64,000 nucleotides of DNA from Methylobacterium aerolatum (GTDB lineage Bacteria > Pseudomonadota > Alphaproteobacteria > Rhizobiales > Beijerinckiaceae): contig NZ_BPQE01000011.1 in the NCBI RefSeq assembly GCF_022179085.1, forward strand, positions 186,001 through 250,000, written 5' to 3'. Shown here one piece after another: positions 26,846 to 35,926 of the stretch. Each line of letters starts with the position of its first letter. Position 1 is the stretch's first letter. The position numbers and the translations under genes were made by a program. The notes under the pieces are model-generated. The model was not told where the DNA came from, did not search any database, and saw only the letters and a program-made list of their open reading frames with translations.

Positions 26846-27916
26846 ATGGCCGTCGACTTTTCCATGCGTCAGCTTCTCGAAGCCGGCGCCCACTTCGGAC
26901 ACCAGTCGCACCGCTGGAACCCGAAGATGCAGCCGTACATCTTCGGCACCCGCAACAACATCCACATCATCGACCTCGCGCAGACCGTGCCGGCGATGCA
27001 CCAGGCGCTCCAGGCCGTGAGCGACACCGTAGCCCGCGGCGGCCGCGTGCTGTTTGTCGGCACCAAGCGCCAGGCCGCCGACACCATCGCCGAGGCGGCC
27101 CGCCGTTCGGCCCAGTACTTCGTTAACTCCCGCTGGCTCGGCGGCACGCTGACCAACTGGAAGACGATCTCTGGCTCGATCTCGCGCCTGCGGAAGGTCA
27201 GCGAGACGCTGGAGACCGGCGGTCCGGGCCTCACCAAGAAGGAGCGCCTGATGCTGTCCCGTGAGAAGGACAAGCTGGAGAAGGCGCTCGGCGGCATCAA
27301 GGACATGGGCGGCGTGCCGGACCTGCTGTTCGTGATCGACACCAACAAGGAGCAGCTGGCGATCAAGGAGGCGAACCGCCTCGGCATCCCGGTCGCCGCC
27401 GTGGTCGACACCAACTGCAACCCGGACGGCATCACCTACGTCGTGCCGGCCAACGACGACGCGGGCCGCGCCATCGCCCTCTACTGCGACCTCGTCGCCC
27501 GGGCCGCCATCGACGGCATCTCCCGTGCGCAGGGCTCGTCCGGCATGGATCTCGGCGCCTCCGAGGAGCCGATGGCCGAGGAGCTGCCCGCCAACGAAGA
27601 CACCGGCCCGGCCTCCGTCGCGACGGATTCGCTGGACCCGGCCGACGTGGCGATGCTCGCCGAATCGACCGAGCATTTCGAGCTGCTCGCCGCCCCGCGC
27701 GGCGCTCCGGACGACCTGACCAAGCTGAACGGCGCCGGTCCGCAGATCGTCCAGAAGCTCAACGATGCCGGCATCTACCACTACTGGCAGATCGCCGCGA
27801 TGACCCCGGAAGAGGTCGCCAAGGTCGATGCCGACCTGAAGCTCAACGGCCGCATCGACCGCGATTCGTGGGTCTCGCAGGCCCGCGGCTTCGTCGAGGC
27901 CGCCGCCGCGGCCTGA
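26846..27916 (+). CDS. rpsB: 30S ribosomal protein S2 with long C-terminal extension
   Basis: 356 residues; E. coli S2 has 241. Residues 1-230 are ordinary S2 ([71 protein letters not shown]). Residues 231-285 are an acidic linker. Residues 290-350 form a helix-hairpin-helix-like domain ([20 protein letters not shown], then [18 protein letters not shown]). The same type of module is appended to NuoE or L21 in some alphaproteobacteria. GGAGAAAG sits before the ATG. It begins the rpsB-tsf operon. Confidence 0.95.
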   Translation: MAVDFSMRQLLEAGAHFGHQSHRWNPKMQPYIFGTRNNIHIIDLAQTVPAMHQALQAVSDTVARGGRVLFVGTKRQAADTIAEAARRSAQYFVNSRWLGGTLTNWKTISGSISRLRKVSETLETGGPGLTKKERLMLSREKDKLEKALGGIKDMGGVPDLLFVIDTNKEQLAIKEANRLGIPVAAVVDTNCNPDGITYVVPANDDAGRAIALYCDLVARAAIDGISRAQGSSGMDLGASEEPMAEELPANEDTGPASVATDSLDPADVAMLAESTEHFELLAAPRGAPDDLTKLNGAGPQIVQKLNDAGIYHYWQIAAMTPEEVAKVDADLKLNGRIDRDSWVSQARGFVEAAAAA

Positions 27917-27971
27917 TCCGACCGAGCCCGCGACCGACCGTCATCGGCCGGTCGCACTCAATTGCATACCG

Positions 27972-28004
27972 GGCCCGGCCGCTCGCCCCGAGCGCCGGGC
28001 CTCT
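27972..28004 (+). terminator. Hairpin between rpsB and tsf (attenuator-like)
   Basis: GGCCCGG-CCGCTCG and CGAGCG-CCGGGCC form a stem with one bulge, followed by CTCTCTC. It could trim or attenuate the transcript between the two genes, setting different levels for S2 and EF-Ts. Confidence 0.4.
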
Positions 28005-28043
28005 CTCATCCCACCGACCCGTACCGCACGAAAGGAACCGGCC

Positions 28044-28970
28044 ATGGCCAACATCACCGCCGCAATGGTGAAGGAGCTTCGCGAGAAGACCGGCGCCGGC
28101 ATGATGGACTGCAAGGGCGCCCTCAACGAGACGCAGGGTGACATCGAGGCCGCCGTCGATTGGCTGCGCAAGAAGGGCCTCGCCAAGGCCGCCAAGAAGG
28201 CCGGCCGCGTTGCCGCCGAGGGCCTCGTGGCCGTTGAGTCCGCCGGCCATCACGCCGCCGTGGTCGAGGTGAATTCCGAGACCGACTTCGTCGCCCGCAA
28301 CGACGGCTTCCAGGCCTTCGCCCGCGAGGCCGCCAAGATCGCCCTCAACACCGACGGCACCCTCGAGGGCCTGCAGAACGCGACCTTCCCGGGCTCGTCC
28401 GAGACCGTCTCGGCCCACCTGCAGAACCTCATCGCCACCATCGGCGAGAACATGAACCTGCGCCGCGTCGCGAAGCTCGAAGTGAGCAAGGGCGTGATCG
28501 CGAGCTACGTGCACAACCAGATCTCCGAGGGCCTCGGCAAGATCGGCGTGCTCGTGGCCCTCGAGTCCGAGGGCGATGTCGCCGCCCTCTCGACGCTCGG
28601 CCGCCAGATCGCCATGCACGTTGCCGCGACGAACCCGGTCGCCCTCGATGCCTCCGGGGTGGATGCCGCCACCGTCGAGCGCGAGTCGAACATCCTGCGT
28701 GAGAAGAACGCCGGCAAGCCGGATCACGTCATGCAGAAGATCATCGAGAGCGGCCTGAAGTCCTACTACAAGGAGGTCACCCTCCTGGAGCAGCCCTTCG
28801 TGCATGACGGTTCCAAGACCGTGTCGCAGGTCCTCAAGGAAGCCGCCGGCAAGGTCGGTGGCCCGGTGAACCTGACGGGCTTCGTCCGCTACGCGCTGGG
28901 CGAGGGCATCGAGAAGGAAGAGGGCCCGGACTTCGCGACCGAGGTGGCCCAGCAGGCCGGCCGCGCCTGA
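28044..28970 (+). CDS. tsf: Elongation factor Ts
   Basis: 308 residues. [20 protein letters not shown] with MMDCKGAL is the N-terminal module. [15 protein letters not shown] contains the TDFVARN motif that contacts EF-Tu, and a duplicated core follows. It ends with the [19 protein letters not shown] helix. AAAGGAA precedes the ATG. It lies 127 bases after rpsB and is followed by a strong terminator. Confidence 0.97.
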   Translation: MANITAAMVKELREKTGAGMMDCKGALNETQGDIEAAVDWLRKKGLAKAAKKAGRVAAEGLVAVESAGHHAAVVEVNSETDFVARNDGFQAFAREAAKIALNTDGTLEGLQNATFPGSSETVSAHLQNLIATIGENMNLRRVAKLEVSKGVIASYVHNQISEGLGKIGVLVALESEGDVAALSTLGRQIAMHVAATNPVALDASGVDAATVERESNILREKNAGKPDHVMQKIIESGLKSYYKEVTLLEQPFVHDGSKTVSQVLKEAAGKVGGPVNLTGFVRYALGEGIEKEEGPDFATEVAQQAGRA

Positions 28971-29367
28971 TCCGGTCGAGGACCGCTCCTTGACGACCGA
29001 GCCCGCCGGTTTCCCCGGCGGGCTTTTTCGTTCCGGCGTCCCGGCCAAGGCGTGCGATGCGGCACGTGGCTCGCCGCACCGTCGGCGAGAGCGCGGCCGG
29101 ACGCTCCCGGCCGCGTGTTCTCTTGCCTCCTTTGCCGTCACCGACTGATACCCATGCCGACCCTTTGCCGAAAATAGAGACAGCACGTCCCTGGGCCGTC
29201 CGGAAGTCATTCCTCGTAATTCGATAATCGATGCGGGGATTTAAGGCGCACGCGACAGCATCGTTCGCTGTAACCGGCGTCGCGGACGCGCCGCGCGATC
29301 CGATAATCCACGCCGGCCCGTGCCGCGCCGCACAGACCATCGTTGGGCTGCGCGGCTAACTTTGGGC
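28971..29367. other. Spacer between tsf and the microprotein gene
   Basis: The tsf terminator (29001-29028) opens this 397-base region. Bases 29150-29340 have lower GC than the neighbours and contain two near-copies of CGATAATC (near 29222 and 29299). No gene is convincing on either strand; a promoter for the small ORF at 29368 is expected here. Confidence 0.5.
29001..29028 (+). terminator. Rho-independent terminator after tsf
   Basis: A perfect 9-bp stem (GCCCGCCGG / CCGGCGGGC) with a 5-base loop is followed at once by TTTTT. It lies 31 bases after the tsf stop. The clearest intrinsic terminator in the window. Confidence 0.95.
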
Positions 29368-29466
29368 ATGGTCACAAAAAGCCTCAGCTACCTCATGATC
29401 GGCCTGTTCGCTTCAGGCCTCGTGATGACCGCGATGGGTGTCGTGGACGTCATCGCCAGCCACTGA
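29368..29466 (+). CDS. 32-residue single-pass membrane microprotein
   Basis: ATG 29368 to TGA 29466. The product is MVTKSLSYLMIGLFASGLVM followed by TAMGVVDVIASH: a short polar N-terminus, one hydrophobic span of about 20 residues and a short tail. The ribosome-binding site is weak (TTTGGGC). A hairpin terminator follows 33 bases after the stop, which suggests an independent transcript. No family recognised. It lies between tsf and pyrH. Confidence 0.5.
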   Translation: MVTKSLSYLMIGLFASGLVMTAMGVVDVIASH

Positions 29467-29499
29467 TCGACGCCACCTCTCACAGGTGGCCGGTCTCCT

Positions 29500-29531
29500 C
29501 CACCGGGCCGTCCCGCGGTCCGGTGGATTTT
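29500..29531 (+). terminator. Terminator after the membrane microprotein
   Basis: CCACCGGGCCG pairs with CGGTCCGGTGG (one mismatch) across a 5-base loop, then ATTTT. It separates the microprotein from pyrH. Confidence 0.7.
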
Positions 29532-29677
29532 CGTTTCGCCTCGCCTCACCGCGAGGCCGCTTCGGCCCGGCATCGACGCTGGGCAAGCCTGTGCACGGCG
29601 TTTCGGGCCTCGACGCCGAGCCGGCCTCTGACGTAGAAGCTGCCGCCCGGCGCTTCGGGCTGGCACGAGGACACGAG

Positions 29678-30400
29678 ATGCCCGGATCGACGCCGTTTCG
29701 CCGTGTGCTGGTGAAGCTCTCCGGAGAGGCCCTAGCCGCCCCCGACGGTTACTGGCTCCATCCGCCGACGCTGGCCGCCATGGCGGAGGATGTCGCCCGC
29801 ACCATCGAGCAGGGCATGGAGATCGCCATCGTCGTGGGCGGCGGCAACATGATCCGCGGCGCGCGCATCTCCGCCGCCGGCTGGATCGACCGGGCCACCG
29901 GCGATTCCCTCGGCATGATGGCCACGGTGATGAACTCCCTCGCCATCGAGACCGCCCTCAACGCGGCGGGCGTCCAGGCCCGGACCATGTCGGCGGTGTC
30001 GATGCCGACGATCTGCGAGACCTATGCGCGCCAGCCCGCCCTGCACCACCTCGACAAGGGGCAGGTCGTCGTCCTCGCGGGCGGAACCGGCAACCCGTAC
30101 TTCACTACAGACACGGCGGCGGTGCTGCGCGCGGCGGAACTGCGCTGCGACGCGGTGCTGAAGGCCACCCAGGTCGATGGCGTGTACTCGGCCGATCCCA
30201 AGAAGGATCCGACTGCCACCCGCTACGACCGCATCACCCACGACGAGGCCATCGCCCGCGACCTCAAGGTCATGGACACCGCCGCCTTCGCCCTGGCCCG
30301 GGAGAGCCGCCTGTCCATCGTGGTGGGCTCCGTGCACGCGCCGAGCTCGATCGCGGCAATCCTGGCCGGGCAGGCGCCCTCCACCCACGTCGTTCCCTAG
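29678..30400 (+). CDS. pyrH: UMP kinase
   Basis: 240 residues. RRVLVKLSGEAL, IAIVVGGGNMIRG, GDSLGMMATVMNSLAIETAL, AGGTGNPYFTTDTAAVLRA and ATQVDGVYSADPKKDP are all PyrH signatures. It phosphorylates UMP to UDP as a hexamer. The frame is open upstream to 29438, but homology fixes the start at 29678. Its stop codon TAG is the end of CTAG, directly abutting the dispersed element at 30401, so its 3' untranslated region is largely repeat DNA. Confidence 0.96.
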   Translation: MPGSTPFRRVLVKLSGEALAAPDGYWLHPPTLAAMAEDVARTIEQGMEIAIVVGGGNMIRGARISAAGWIDRATGDSLGMMATVMNSLAIETALNAAGVQARTMSAVSMPTICETYARQPALHHLDKGQVVVLAGGTGNPYFTTDTAAVLRAAELRCDAVLKATQVDGVYSADPKKDPTATRYDRITHDEAIARDLKVMDTAAFALARESRLSIVVGSVHAPSSIAAILAGQAPSTHVVP

Positions 30401-30514
30401 TGCATCGATCCAGTCGGGAAGCGTCAGCCGGGACTGGAAAAATTGATGCAAGAACAATGAGCGAGTGCAGACACACGTGAATGAAGTGAGCGCGTCACCG
30501 CACGAGTCGGCTAG
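30397..30514 (+). repeat. Dispersed structured element, copy 2, flanked by CTAG
   Basis: Matches 6046-6150 in the same orientation. Here the 110-base unit (30401-30510) is bordered by CTAG on both sides (30397-30400 and 30511-30514). The left CTAG includes the pyrH stop codon. The left half can fold TGCATCGATCCAGT against ACTGG...ATTGATGCA. The CTAG borders could be a target-site duplication of a short non-autonomous element. Confidence 0.75.
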
Positions 30515-30949
30515 GGGAATGCCGGTCCCGCCACCGACCTCATCCTGAGTGTTTGACCGAAAAGGTCGTCGCCCCACCGTCTTCGCTTCGCTCGCAAAGA
30601 CGCGGAGAGCGTGACGGGCCGCCGGGACCTTTTCGGCCAGACACTGAGGTCCCGGAGCGCAGCGCAGGCTTCGAAGGAGCCCATCAGAAGTCGCTGCGCT
30701 CTCCGGAGGCCTCCGTCGAGGCGGCTTCGCCGCACCTCGGGATGAGGGGCGATGGATGGGAGAGAGCAGGCCCTTGGCCAGGCTCTCGGGAGGTCGGCCA
30801 GGATGGGACCGGTGTCGAAAGTTCGCCCGGTCGCGTCCCTCCGCCATCCGGCGTTTGCGGGCGAGAAAAAATTCGTCCATTGAGGCCGCGACCCGCGCGC
30901 CCCGCGCTGCGCGATCCCGAATTCACAACGCCCGTAGGGACCTGACGCC
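30401..30949. other. 549-base repeat-rich spacer between pyrH and frr
   Basis: Holds the dispersed element, then a 210-base unit bounded by CCTCATCCTGAG and its near-inverse, then about 200 bases leading to frr. No convincing gene seen. A promoter for frr probably lies in 30750-30940. Confidence 0.6.
30538..30747. repeat. 210-bp unit with imperfect 12-bp inverted ends and a REP half-arm
   Basis: CCTCATCCTGAG (30538-30549) and CTCGGGATGAGG (30736-30747) are inverted with one mismatch. Inside lie GACCGAAAAGGTCGTCGCCC (30555-30574), also found at 44147, and a single REP right arm (CTTCGCTTCGCTCGCAAAGA at 30581). Confidence 0.6.
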
Positions 30950-31513
30950 ATGGCCACTCCGGATTTCGATCTGAACGACATCAAGCGCCGTATGCAGGGT
31001 GCCGTCGCCTCCCTGTCCAAGGACCTCGGGTCCCTGCGCACCGGCCGCGCGACGCCCGCCCTGGTCGATCCGATCCAGATCGACGCCTACGGATCGATGA
31101 TGCCGATGTCGCAGGTAGCGACGGTGAGCGTGCCGGAGCCGCGCCTTCTCTCGATCTCGGTGTGGGACCGCAGCATGGTCTCGGCCGTGGAGAAAGCGAT
31201 CCGCGAGTCCGATCTCGGCCTCAACCCGCAGACCGAGGGCCAGACCATCCGCCTGCGGATTCCCGAGATGAACGAGCAGCGCCGCAAGGAGATGGTGAAG
31301 GTCGCGCACAAGTACGCGGAGGAGGCCCGCGTGGCCGTCCGCCACGTCCGCCGCGACGGGCTCGACCATCTGAAGAAGCTCCTGAAGGACAGCCTGATCT
31401 CCGAGGACGACGAGAAGCGCCAGGCCGGCGACGTGCAGAAGGCGACCGACTCGCACATCGCCGAGATCGACGGTGTGCTCGCCACGAAGGAAAAGGAGAT
31501 CATGCAGGTTTGA
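30950..31513 (+). CDS. frr: Ribosome recycling factor
   Basis: 187 residues, standard length. [60 protein letters not shown] and [20 protein letters not shown] are RRF signatures. It splits post-termination ribosomes together with EF-G. cdsA starts seven bases after its stop; uppS, usually between them, is absent. Confidence 0.97.
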   Translation: MATPDFDLNDIKRRMQGAVASLSKDLGSLRTGRATPALVDPIQIDAYGSMMPMSQVATVSVPEPRLLSISVWDRSMVSAVEKAIRESDLGLNPQTEGQTIRLRIPEMNEQRRKEMVKVAHKYAEEARVAVRHVRRDGLDHLKKLLKDSLISEDDEKRQAGDVQKATDSHIAEIDGVLATKEKEIMQV

Positions 31514-31520
31514 GGTCTGC

Positions 31521-32402
31521 GTGACCGACGCCTCCGCCGCAGCGGCACCGGCCGCGACCACAGCCCCGCCACCCCGCCGCTCCCGGCGGGAATTGTGGCT
31601 GCGCGTCGCGTCCGGGCTCGTTCTCGGAGGCGTCGTCATCGCCGGGCTGGTCCAGGGCGGCTGGGCCTTCGCCGCCATCTGGCTGGTGGCCGGCATCGTC
31701 GGCTTCGGCGAGTGGGTGGTGATGTGCCGGGTCGAGCCCCGCGAGGTGCTGATCGCGCTCGGCGCCTCCACCCTCGCGGCCCTCATCCTCGCGCTTCAGC
31801 AGGGCGCCCCCGCGCTCGCCTGCCTCGCGGTGCTGCTATTGGGCGCCGCCGCCTGCGCGACGGTGGCGCGGAGCGCCGCCGGACGCTGGCGGGTCCTCGT
31901 CGGCATCCTCTGCGCGGCCGTGATCGCCTCGGTCCCGGCCGTCCTGCGGGACGATCCCACCTTCGCGCTCCTCGGCCCGGTCTGGATGTTCGCCGTGGTC
32001 TGGTCCACGGACATCACGGCCTACTTCGTCGGACGCCGCATCGGCGGGCCGAAGGTCATGCCGCGTGTCTCGCCGAACAAGACGTGGTCCGGGGCGCTCG
32101 GCGGCCTCGTCGGCGCCGTGGCGGCGGGCACCCTCGTCTCGGTCGGGGCCGACCTGATGGGCATGACGTTGCCGCGCGGCGCCTCGCTGCCCGTGGTGGC
32201 GGGGGCGAGCGCCCTGGCGTCGCTCCTCAGCCAAGCAGGCGACTTCTACGAATCGTGGCTGAAGCGCTGCTATGGCGTGAAGGATTCGAGCCGCATCATC
32301 CCTGGCCACGGCGGGGTGATGGACCGGCTCGACGGATTTTTCGCGGTGGCTGTGCTCGCCGGGCTCTATCTCATCCTGCGCGGGCAGGGCGTGGTGGGCT
32401 GA
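31521..32402 (+). CDS. cdsA: Phosphatidate cytidylyltransferase
   Basis: 293 residues from a GTG. An Ala/Pro-rich polar N-terminus is followed by about seven membrane segments. The CDP-diglyceride synthase signature is complete: SWLKRCYGVKDSSRIIPGHG then GVMDRLDGFF. RVSPNKTWSGALGG lies earlier. It makes CDP-diacylglycerol from phosphatidic acid and CTP in the inner membrane. It is tightly linked to frr and dxr. Confidence 0.95.
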   Translation: MTDASAAAAPAATTAPPPRRSRRELWLRVASGLVLGGVVIAGLVQGGWAFAAIWLVAGIVGFGEWVVMCRVEPREVLIALGASTLAALILALQQGAPALACLAVLLLGAAACATVARSAAGRWRVLVGILCAAVIASVPAVLRDDPTFALLGPVWMFAVVWSTDITAYFVGRRIGGPKVMPRVSPNKTWSGALGGLVGAVAAGTLVSVGADLMGMTLPRGASLPVVAGASALASLLSQAGDFYESWLKRCYGVKDSSRIIPGHGGVMDRLDGFFAVAVLAGLYLILRGQGVVG

Positions 32403-32420
32403 AGCTAGAAGGTGCATCCC

Positions 32421-33599
32421 GTGACCCAGACCGTCACCGTTCTCGGGGCGACCGGCTCCATCGGCCGCTCCACCGCCGACCTGCTCGCCCAGCACAAGGA
32501 CCGGTTCCGCGCCGGGGCGATGGTGGGCGGGCGCGATCCCGTGACGCTGGCGAAGGTCGCCCGTGACCTGAACGCCTCCTTCGCCGCCCTCGCCGATCCC
32601 GCGGGCGGCCCGGCCCTGGCCGAGGCGCTGTCGGGATCGGGCATCCCGAATGGCGCCGGCGAGGCGGCCGTGCTGGAGGCCGTCACCCGCGACGCCGACA
32701 TCGTGGTCGCCGCCGTCAGCGGCGCCGCCGGGCTCAAGCCGACCCATGCCGCCCTCCGGCTCGGGCGCACCGTGGCGCTCGCCAACAAGGAGAGCCTCGT
32801 CTGCGCGGGCGATGCCTTCATGCGCGATGCCAAGCGCTACGGCGCCACCATCTGGCCGATGGATTCCGAGCACGACGCCCTGGCCCAGGCCCTCCACGGA
32901 CGCCCGCTGGACGACGTGCGCAAGCTGATGATCACTGCCTCGGGCGGCCCCTTCCGCACCTGGACCCGGGAGCGCATCGCCGCCGCCTCGCCCACCGAGG
33001 CCGCCGCCCACCCGACGTGGTCGATGGGCATGAAGATCAACATCGATTCCGCCTCCCTCATGAACAAGGGGCTGGAGCTTGTGGAGGCGCACCACCTGTT
33101 CGGCATCGAGGCCGAGCGCCTCGACGTGGTGGTGCACCCGCAATCGGTGATCCACGGCATGGTCTACTGGATCGATGGGGCGGTGACGGCGGAACTGGCC
33201 CTGCCCGACATGCGCGTGCCGATCTCGCACTGCCTCGGCCTCGGTGACCGCCTCACCATCGAGCGGGGACGGCCCCTCGATCTTGTGGCGCTGGGCTCGC
33301 TGACCTTCGAGGCGGCGGACGAGGAGCGCTTCCCCTGCCTGCGGATCGCCCGTGCGGCCCTGGCCGAGGGCCGTGCGGCGCCGACGGTGATGAACGCCGC
33401 CAACGAGGTGGCCGTGGCCGCCTTCATTGCCGGGCGGATCGGCTTCTACGGGATCGCCGACCTCGTGGAGCGCGCCTGCACCCACTTCGCCCCGGTCTAC
33501 GCGAAGGCCCCGGCGGATGTGGAGGAGGCGCTGGCCATCGATGCCCATGTGCGCGCCTGGAGCGCCGAGGCGCTGCCGGCCATGCGGGCGGCGGAGTAA
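32421..33599 (+). CDS. dxr: 1-Deoxy-D-xylulose 5-phosphate reductoisomerase
   Basis: 392 residues. The NADPH fold is TVTVLGATGSIGRSTADLL. WPMDSEHDALAQAL carries metal-binding Asp and Glu, and MKINIDSASLMNKGLELVEA and VVHPQSVIHGMV are standard. It commits to the MEP isoprenoid pathway. I chose the GTG at 32421 because AGAAGG is eight bases ahead; the GTG at 32412 is possible. In many proteobacteria rseP follows dxr directly; here the next gene is folC on the other strand. Confidence 0.96.
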   Translation: MTQTVTVLGATGSIGRSTADLLAQHKDRFRAGAMVGGRDPVTLAKVARDLNASFAALADPAGGPALAEALSGSGIPNGAGEAAVLEAVTRDADIVVAAVSGAAGLKPTHAALRLGRTVALANKESLVCAGDAFMRDAKRYGATIWPMDSEHDALAQALHGRPLDDVRKLMITASGGPFRTWTRERIAAASPTEAAAHPTWSMGMKINIDSASLMNKGLELVEAHHLFGIEAERLDVVVHPQSVIHGMVYWIDGAVTAELALPDMRVPISHCLGLGDRLTIERGRPLDLVALGSLTFEAADEERFPCLRIARAALAEGRAAPTVMNAANEVAVAAFIAGRIGFYGIADLVERACTHFAPVYAKAPADVEEALAIDAHVRAWSAEALPAMRAAE

Positions 33600-33637
33600 G
33601 ACTCCACCGTCGCCGCGCTCGCGATGACGCCGGTGGT

Positions 33638-34963
33638 TCAGGCCGGCGGCGTCCCGTTCGCCGCGAGGACCTGCCCCGCGAGGTAGAGCGAACCGCAGAT
33701 CAGGATCCGCGGTGCGCGCTCGAAGGCGATGTCGCCGACCGAGGTGAGGGCGGCTTCCACGCTGTGTGCCACGCGGGCGGACAGTCCGGCGCGCTCCGCG
33801 ATCTCGGCGACTTCCTCCGGCGGGCGTGCCGCAACCTGGCCGGGGATCGGCACGGCGATCAGCGCCCGGGCGAGGCCGACGAAATGGCTGAGGAAGCCGT
33901 CGGCGTCCTTGGTCCCGAGGAGGCCGACGATCAGCACCAGGGGTGCGTCGCTGCGCTCACCGAGGTCGCCCATGGCGGTGGCGAGGATCCGGCCGCCGTC
34001 GGTGTTGTGTCCGCCGTCGAGCCAGAGCTCGACGCCGTTCGGGACGAGGGCGGCGAGGCGCCCCCGGCCGAGGCGTTGCAACCGGCCGGGCCACTCGACC
34101 CCGGTCAGGCCCTTCTCCAGCGCGTCCGTGCCGATGTCACCGAAGCCGGCGGCCCGCAGCGCGGCGATGGCCGTGCTGGCGTTGGTGAACTGGTGACGGC
34201 CGGCGAGGCGGGGCTTCGGAAGATCGAACAGCTCGTTCTCGTCCTGGTAGACGAGGCGTCCGCGCTCCTCGTGCACGGAGAAGTCCTGGCCGCCAACGAA
34301 GATCGGCCCGGCGCCGACCTCCTCCGCCTTGCGCACGAGGACCGAATCCGCCTCCGCGTAATCCTGCACGGCGATCACCGCCGGGCAGCCGCGCTTGAAG
34401 ATGCCGGCTTTCTCGGTCGCCACCGACTCGACCGTGTCGCCGAGGTATTCGGCATGGTCGCGCCCGATGGGTGTCACCACGGCGCAGGCCGGTTCGGCGA
34501 TGACGTTGGTGGCATCCACCCGCCCACCGAGGCCCACCTCCAGGAGGAGCACGTCCGCCGGGTGCTCGGAGAACAGCAGCAGGGCCGCCGCTGTGGTGAT
34601 CTCGAACACGGTGATGGGCTCGCCGTCATTCGCCGCCTCGCAGCGCTTGAAGGCGTTGGCCAGCACCTCCTCGTCCACGTAGCGCCCGCCGCCGATAGCG
34701 CCGAGACGGATCCGCTCGTGGAAGCGCACGAGGTGGGGCGAGGTGTAGACATGGGCCGCGAGTCCGCCCGCCTCCAGGATCGACCGCATGAAGGCGATGG
34801 TCGAGCCCTTGCCGTTGGTCCCGGCGACGTGGATCACCGGGGGCAGCCGCCGCTCCGGGTGGTTCAGACGCGCGAGCAGCCGCTCGATCCGCCCTAGCGA
34901 AAGATCGATCGTGCGCGGATGCAGCGCGAGGAAGCGCGCCAGCAGGGCGTCGGAGGAGTCCAT
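33638..34963 (-). CDS. folC: Folylpolyglutamate synthase / dihydrofolate synthase
   Basis: 441 residues. P-loop HVAGTNGKGSTIAFM, then YTSPHLVRFHERIRL and LLEVGLGGRVDATN are Mur-ligase-type FolC motifs. PIGRDHAEYLGDTVESVATE and ELWLDGGHNTDGG follow. It adds glutamate to folates. It starts six bases after accD on the minus strand and completes a trpA-accD-folC operon, an order known from other alphaproteobacteria. Confidence 0.95.
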   Translation of the reverse strand: MDSSDALLARFLALHPRTIDLSLGRIERLLARLNHPERRLPPVIHVAGTNGKGSTIAFMRSILEAGGLAAHVYTSPHLVRFHERIRLGAIGGGRYVDEEVLANAFKRCEAANDGEPITVFEITTAAALLLFSEHPADVLLLEVGLGGRVDATNVIAEPACAVVTPIGRDHAEYLGDTVESVATEKAGIFKRGCPAVIAVQDYAEADSVLVRKAEEVGAGPIFVGGQDFSVHEERGRLVYQDENELFDLPKPRLAGRHQFTNASTAIAALRAAGFGDIGTDALEKGLTGVEWPGRLQRLGRGRLAALVPNGVELWLDGGHNTDGGRILATAMGDLGERSDAPLVLIVGLLGTKDADGFLSHFVGLARALIAVPIPGQVAARPPEEVAEIAERAGLSARVAHSVEAALTSVGDIAFERAPRILICGSLYLAGQVLAANGTPPA

Positions 34964-34969
34964 CGCGCC

Positions 34970-35869
34970 TCAGGCCACTTCGGGGACCGGCTCTGCGGCG
35001 GGAGCCGTGACAGGTACCTGCATGAGCAGGCCGCAGATGCGGGTGATCGTCTCCTTGAGCTGGTGGCGATGGACCACCTGATCGACCATCCCGTGCTCCC
35101 GCAGGTACTCGGCCCGCTGGAAGCCGTCGGGCAGCTTCTCGCGGATCGTCTGCTCGATCACCCGGGGACCGGCGAAGCAGATCAGCGCCCCCGGCTCGGC
35201 GAGGTGGACGTCGCCGAGCATGGCGTAGGAGGCGGTAACGCCGCCCGTCGTCGGGTTCGTCAGCACCACGATGTAAGGCAGGCGCGCCTCGCGCAGGCGG
35301 CGCACGGCCACCGTGGTGCGCGGCATCTGCATCAGGGACAGGATGCCCTCCTGCATCCGGGCGCCGCCGGAGGCCGCGAACAGGATGTAGGGGGTCTTCT
35401 TGTCGAGGGCGGTCTGCGCCCCGCGCACGAAGGCCTCGCCCGCCGCCATGCCGAGGGAGCCGGCCATGAAGCCGAATTCCTGCGCGGCCACGGTCATCGG
35501 GATGCCGCCGACCCGGCCGAAGCCGATCTTGAACGCGTCCTGCAGGCCGGTCTTGGCGCGGGCGTCCTTGAGGCGATCGACGTAGCGCTTCTCGTCGCGG
35601 AACTTCAGCGGGTCGGTCGCCACCTCGGGCAGCGCCACGTCGATCCAGGTGCCGCCGTCGAACATCATCTTGAGGCGCGCCGGGGCGCTCATCTTGAGAT
35701 GGTGCTCGGAGCCGGGAATCACCCAGGAATTGGCCTCGACTTCCTTATGGAAGACCATCTGGCCGGTGTCGGGGCACTTGACCCAGAGGTTCTCCGGGGT
35801 CTCGCGCTTGAACAGGGTCTTGATCCGGGGGCGCACGACCTCCGAGATCCAGTTCATCGGTTCGACCAT
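34970..35869 (-). CDS. accD: Acetyl-CoA carboxylase carboxyltransferase subunit beta
   Basis: 299 residues. The carboxyltransferase core is clear: [40 protein letters not shown] and [20 protein letters not shown]. In E. coli the N-terminal zinc ribbon has four cysteines. Here the equivalent segment ([20 protein letters not shown]) has only one, so zinc binding is probably lost, as I recall for other Rhizobiales. It works with AccA in malonyl-CoA synthesis. It lies between trpA and folC. Confidence 0.95.
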   Translation of the reverse strand: MVEPMNWISEVVRPRIKTLFKRETPENLWVKCPDTGQMVFHKEVEANSWVIPGSEHHLKMSAPARLKMMFDGGTWIDVALPEVATDPLKFRDEKRYVDRLKDARAKTGLQDAFKIGFGRVGGIPMTVAAQEFGFMAGSLGMAAGEAFVRGAQTALDKKTPYILFAASGGARMQEGILSLMQMPRTTVAVRRLREARLPYIVVLTNPTTGGVTASYAMLGDVHLAEPGALICFAGPRVIEQTIREKLPDGFQRAEYLREHGMVDQVVHRHQLKETITRICGLLMQVPVTAPAAEPVPEVA

Positions 35870-35926
35870 GCTGATGCGCCTGCGTCGTTCGGGTCGGCGC
35901 CGGGGCGCCGTGGATGAAGTGGGGGT

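Noticed and set aside
33600-33637. REP-like arm between dxr and folC
   Set aside because: Only about 20 bases resemble the right arm and there is no partner arm, so I did not list it as a repeat; it is mentioned only as a possible breakpoint trace.
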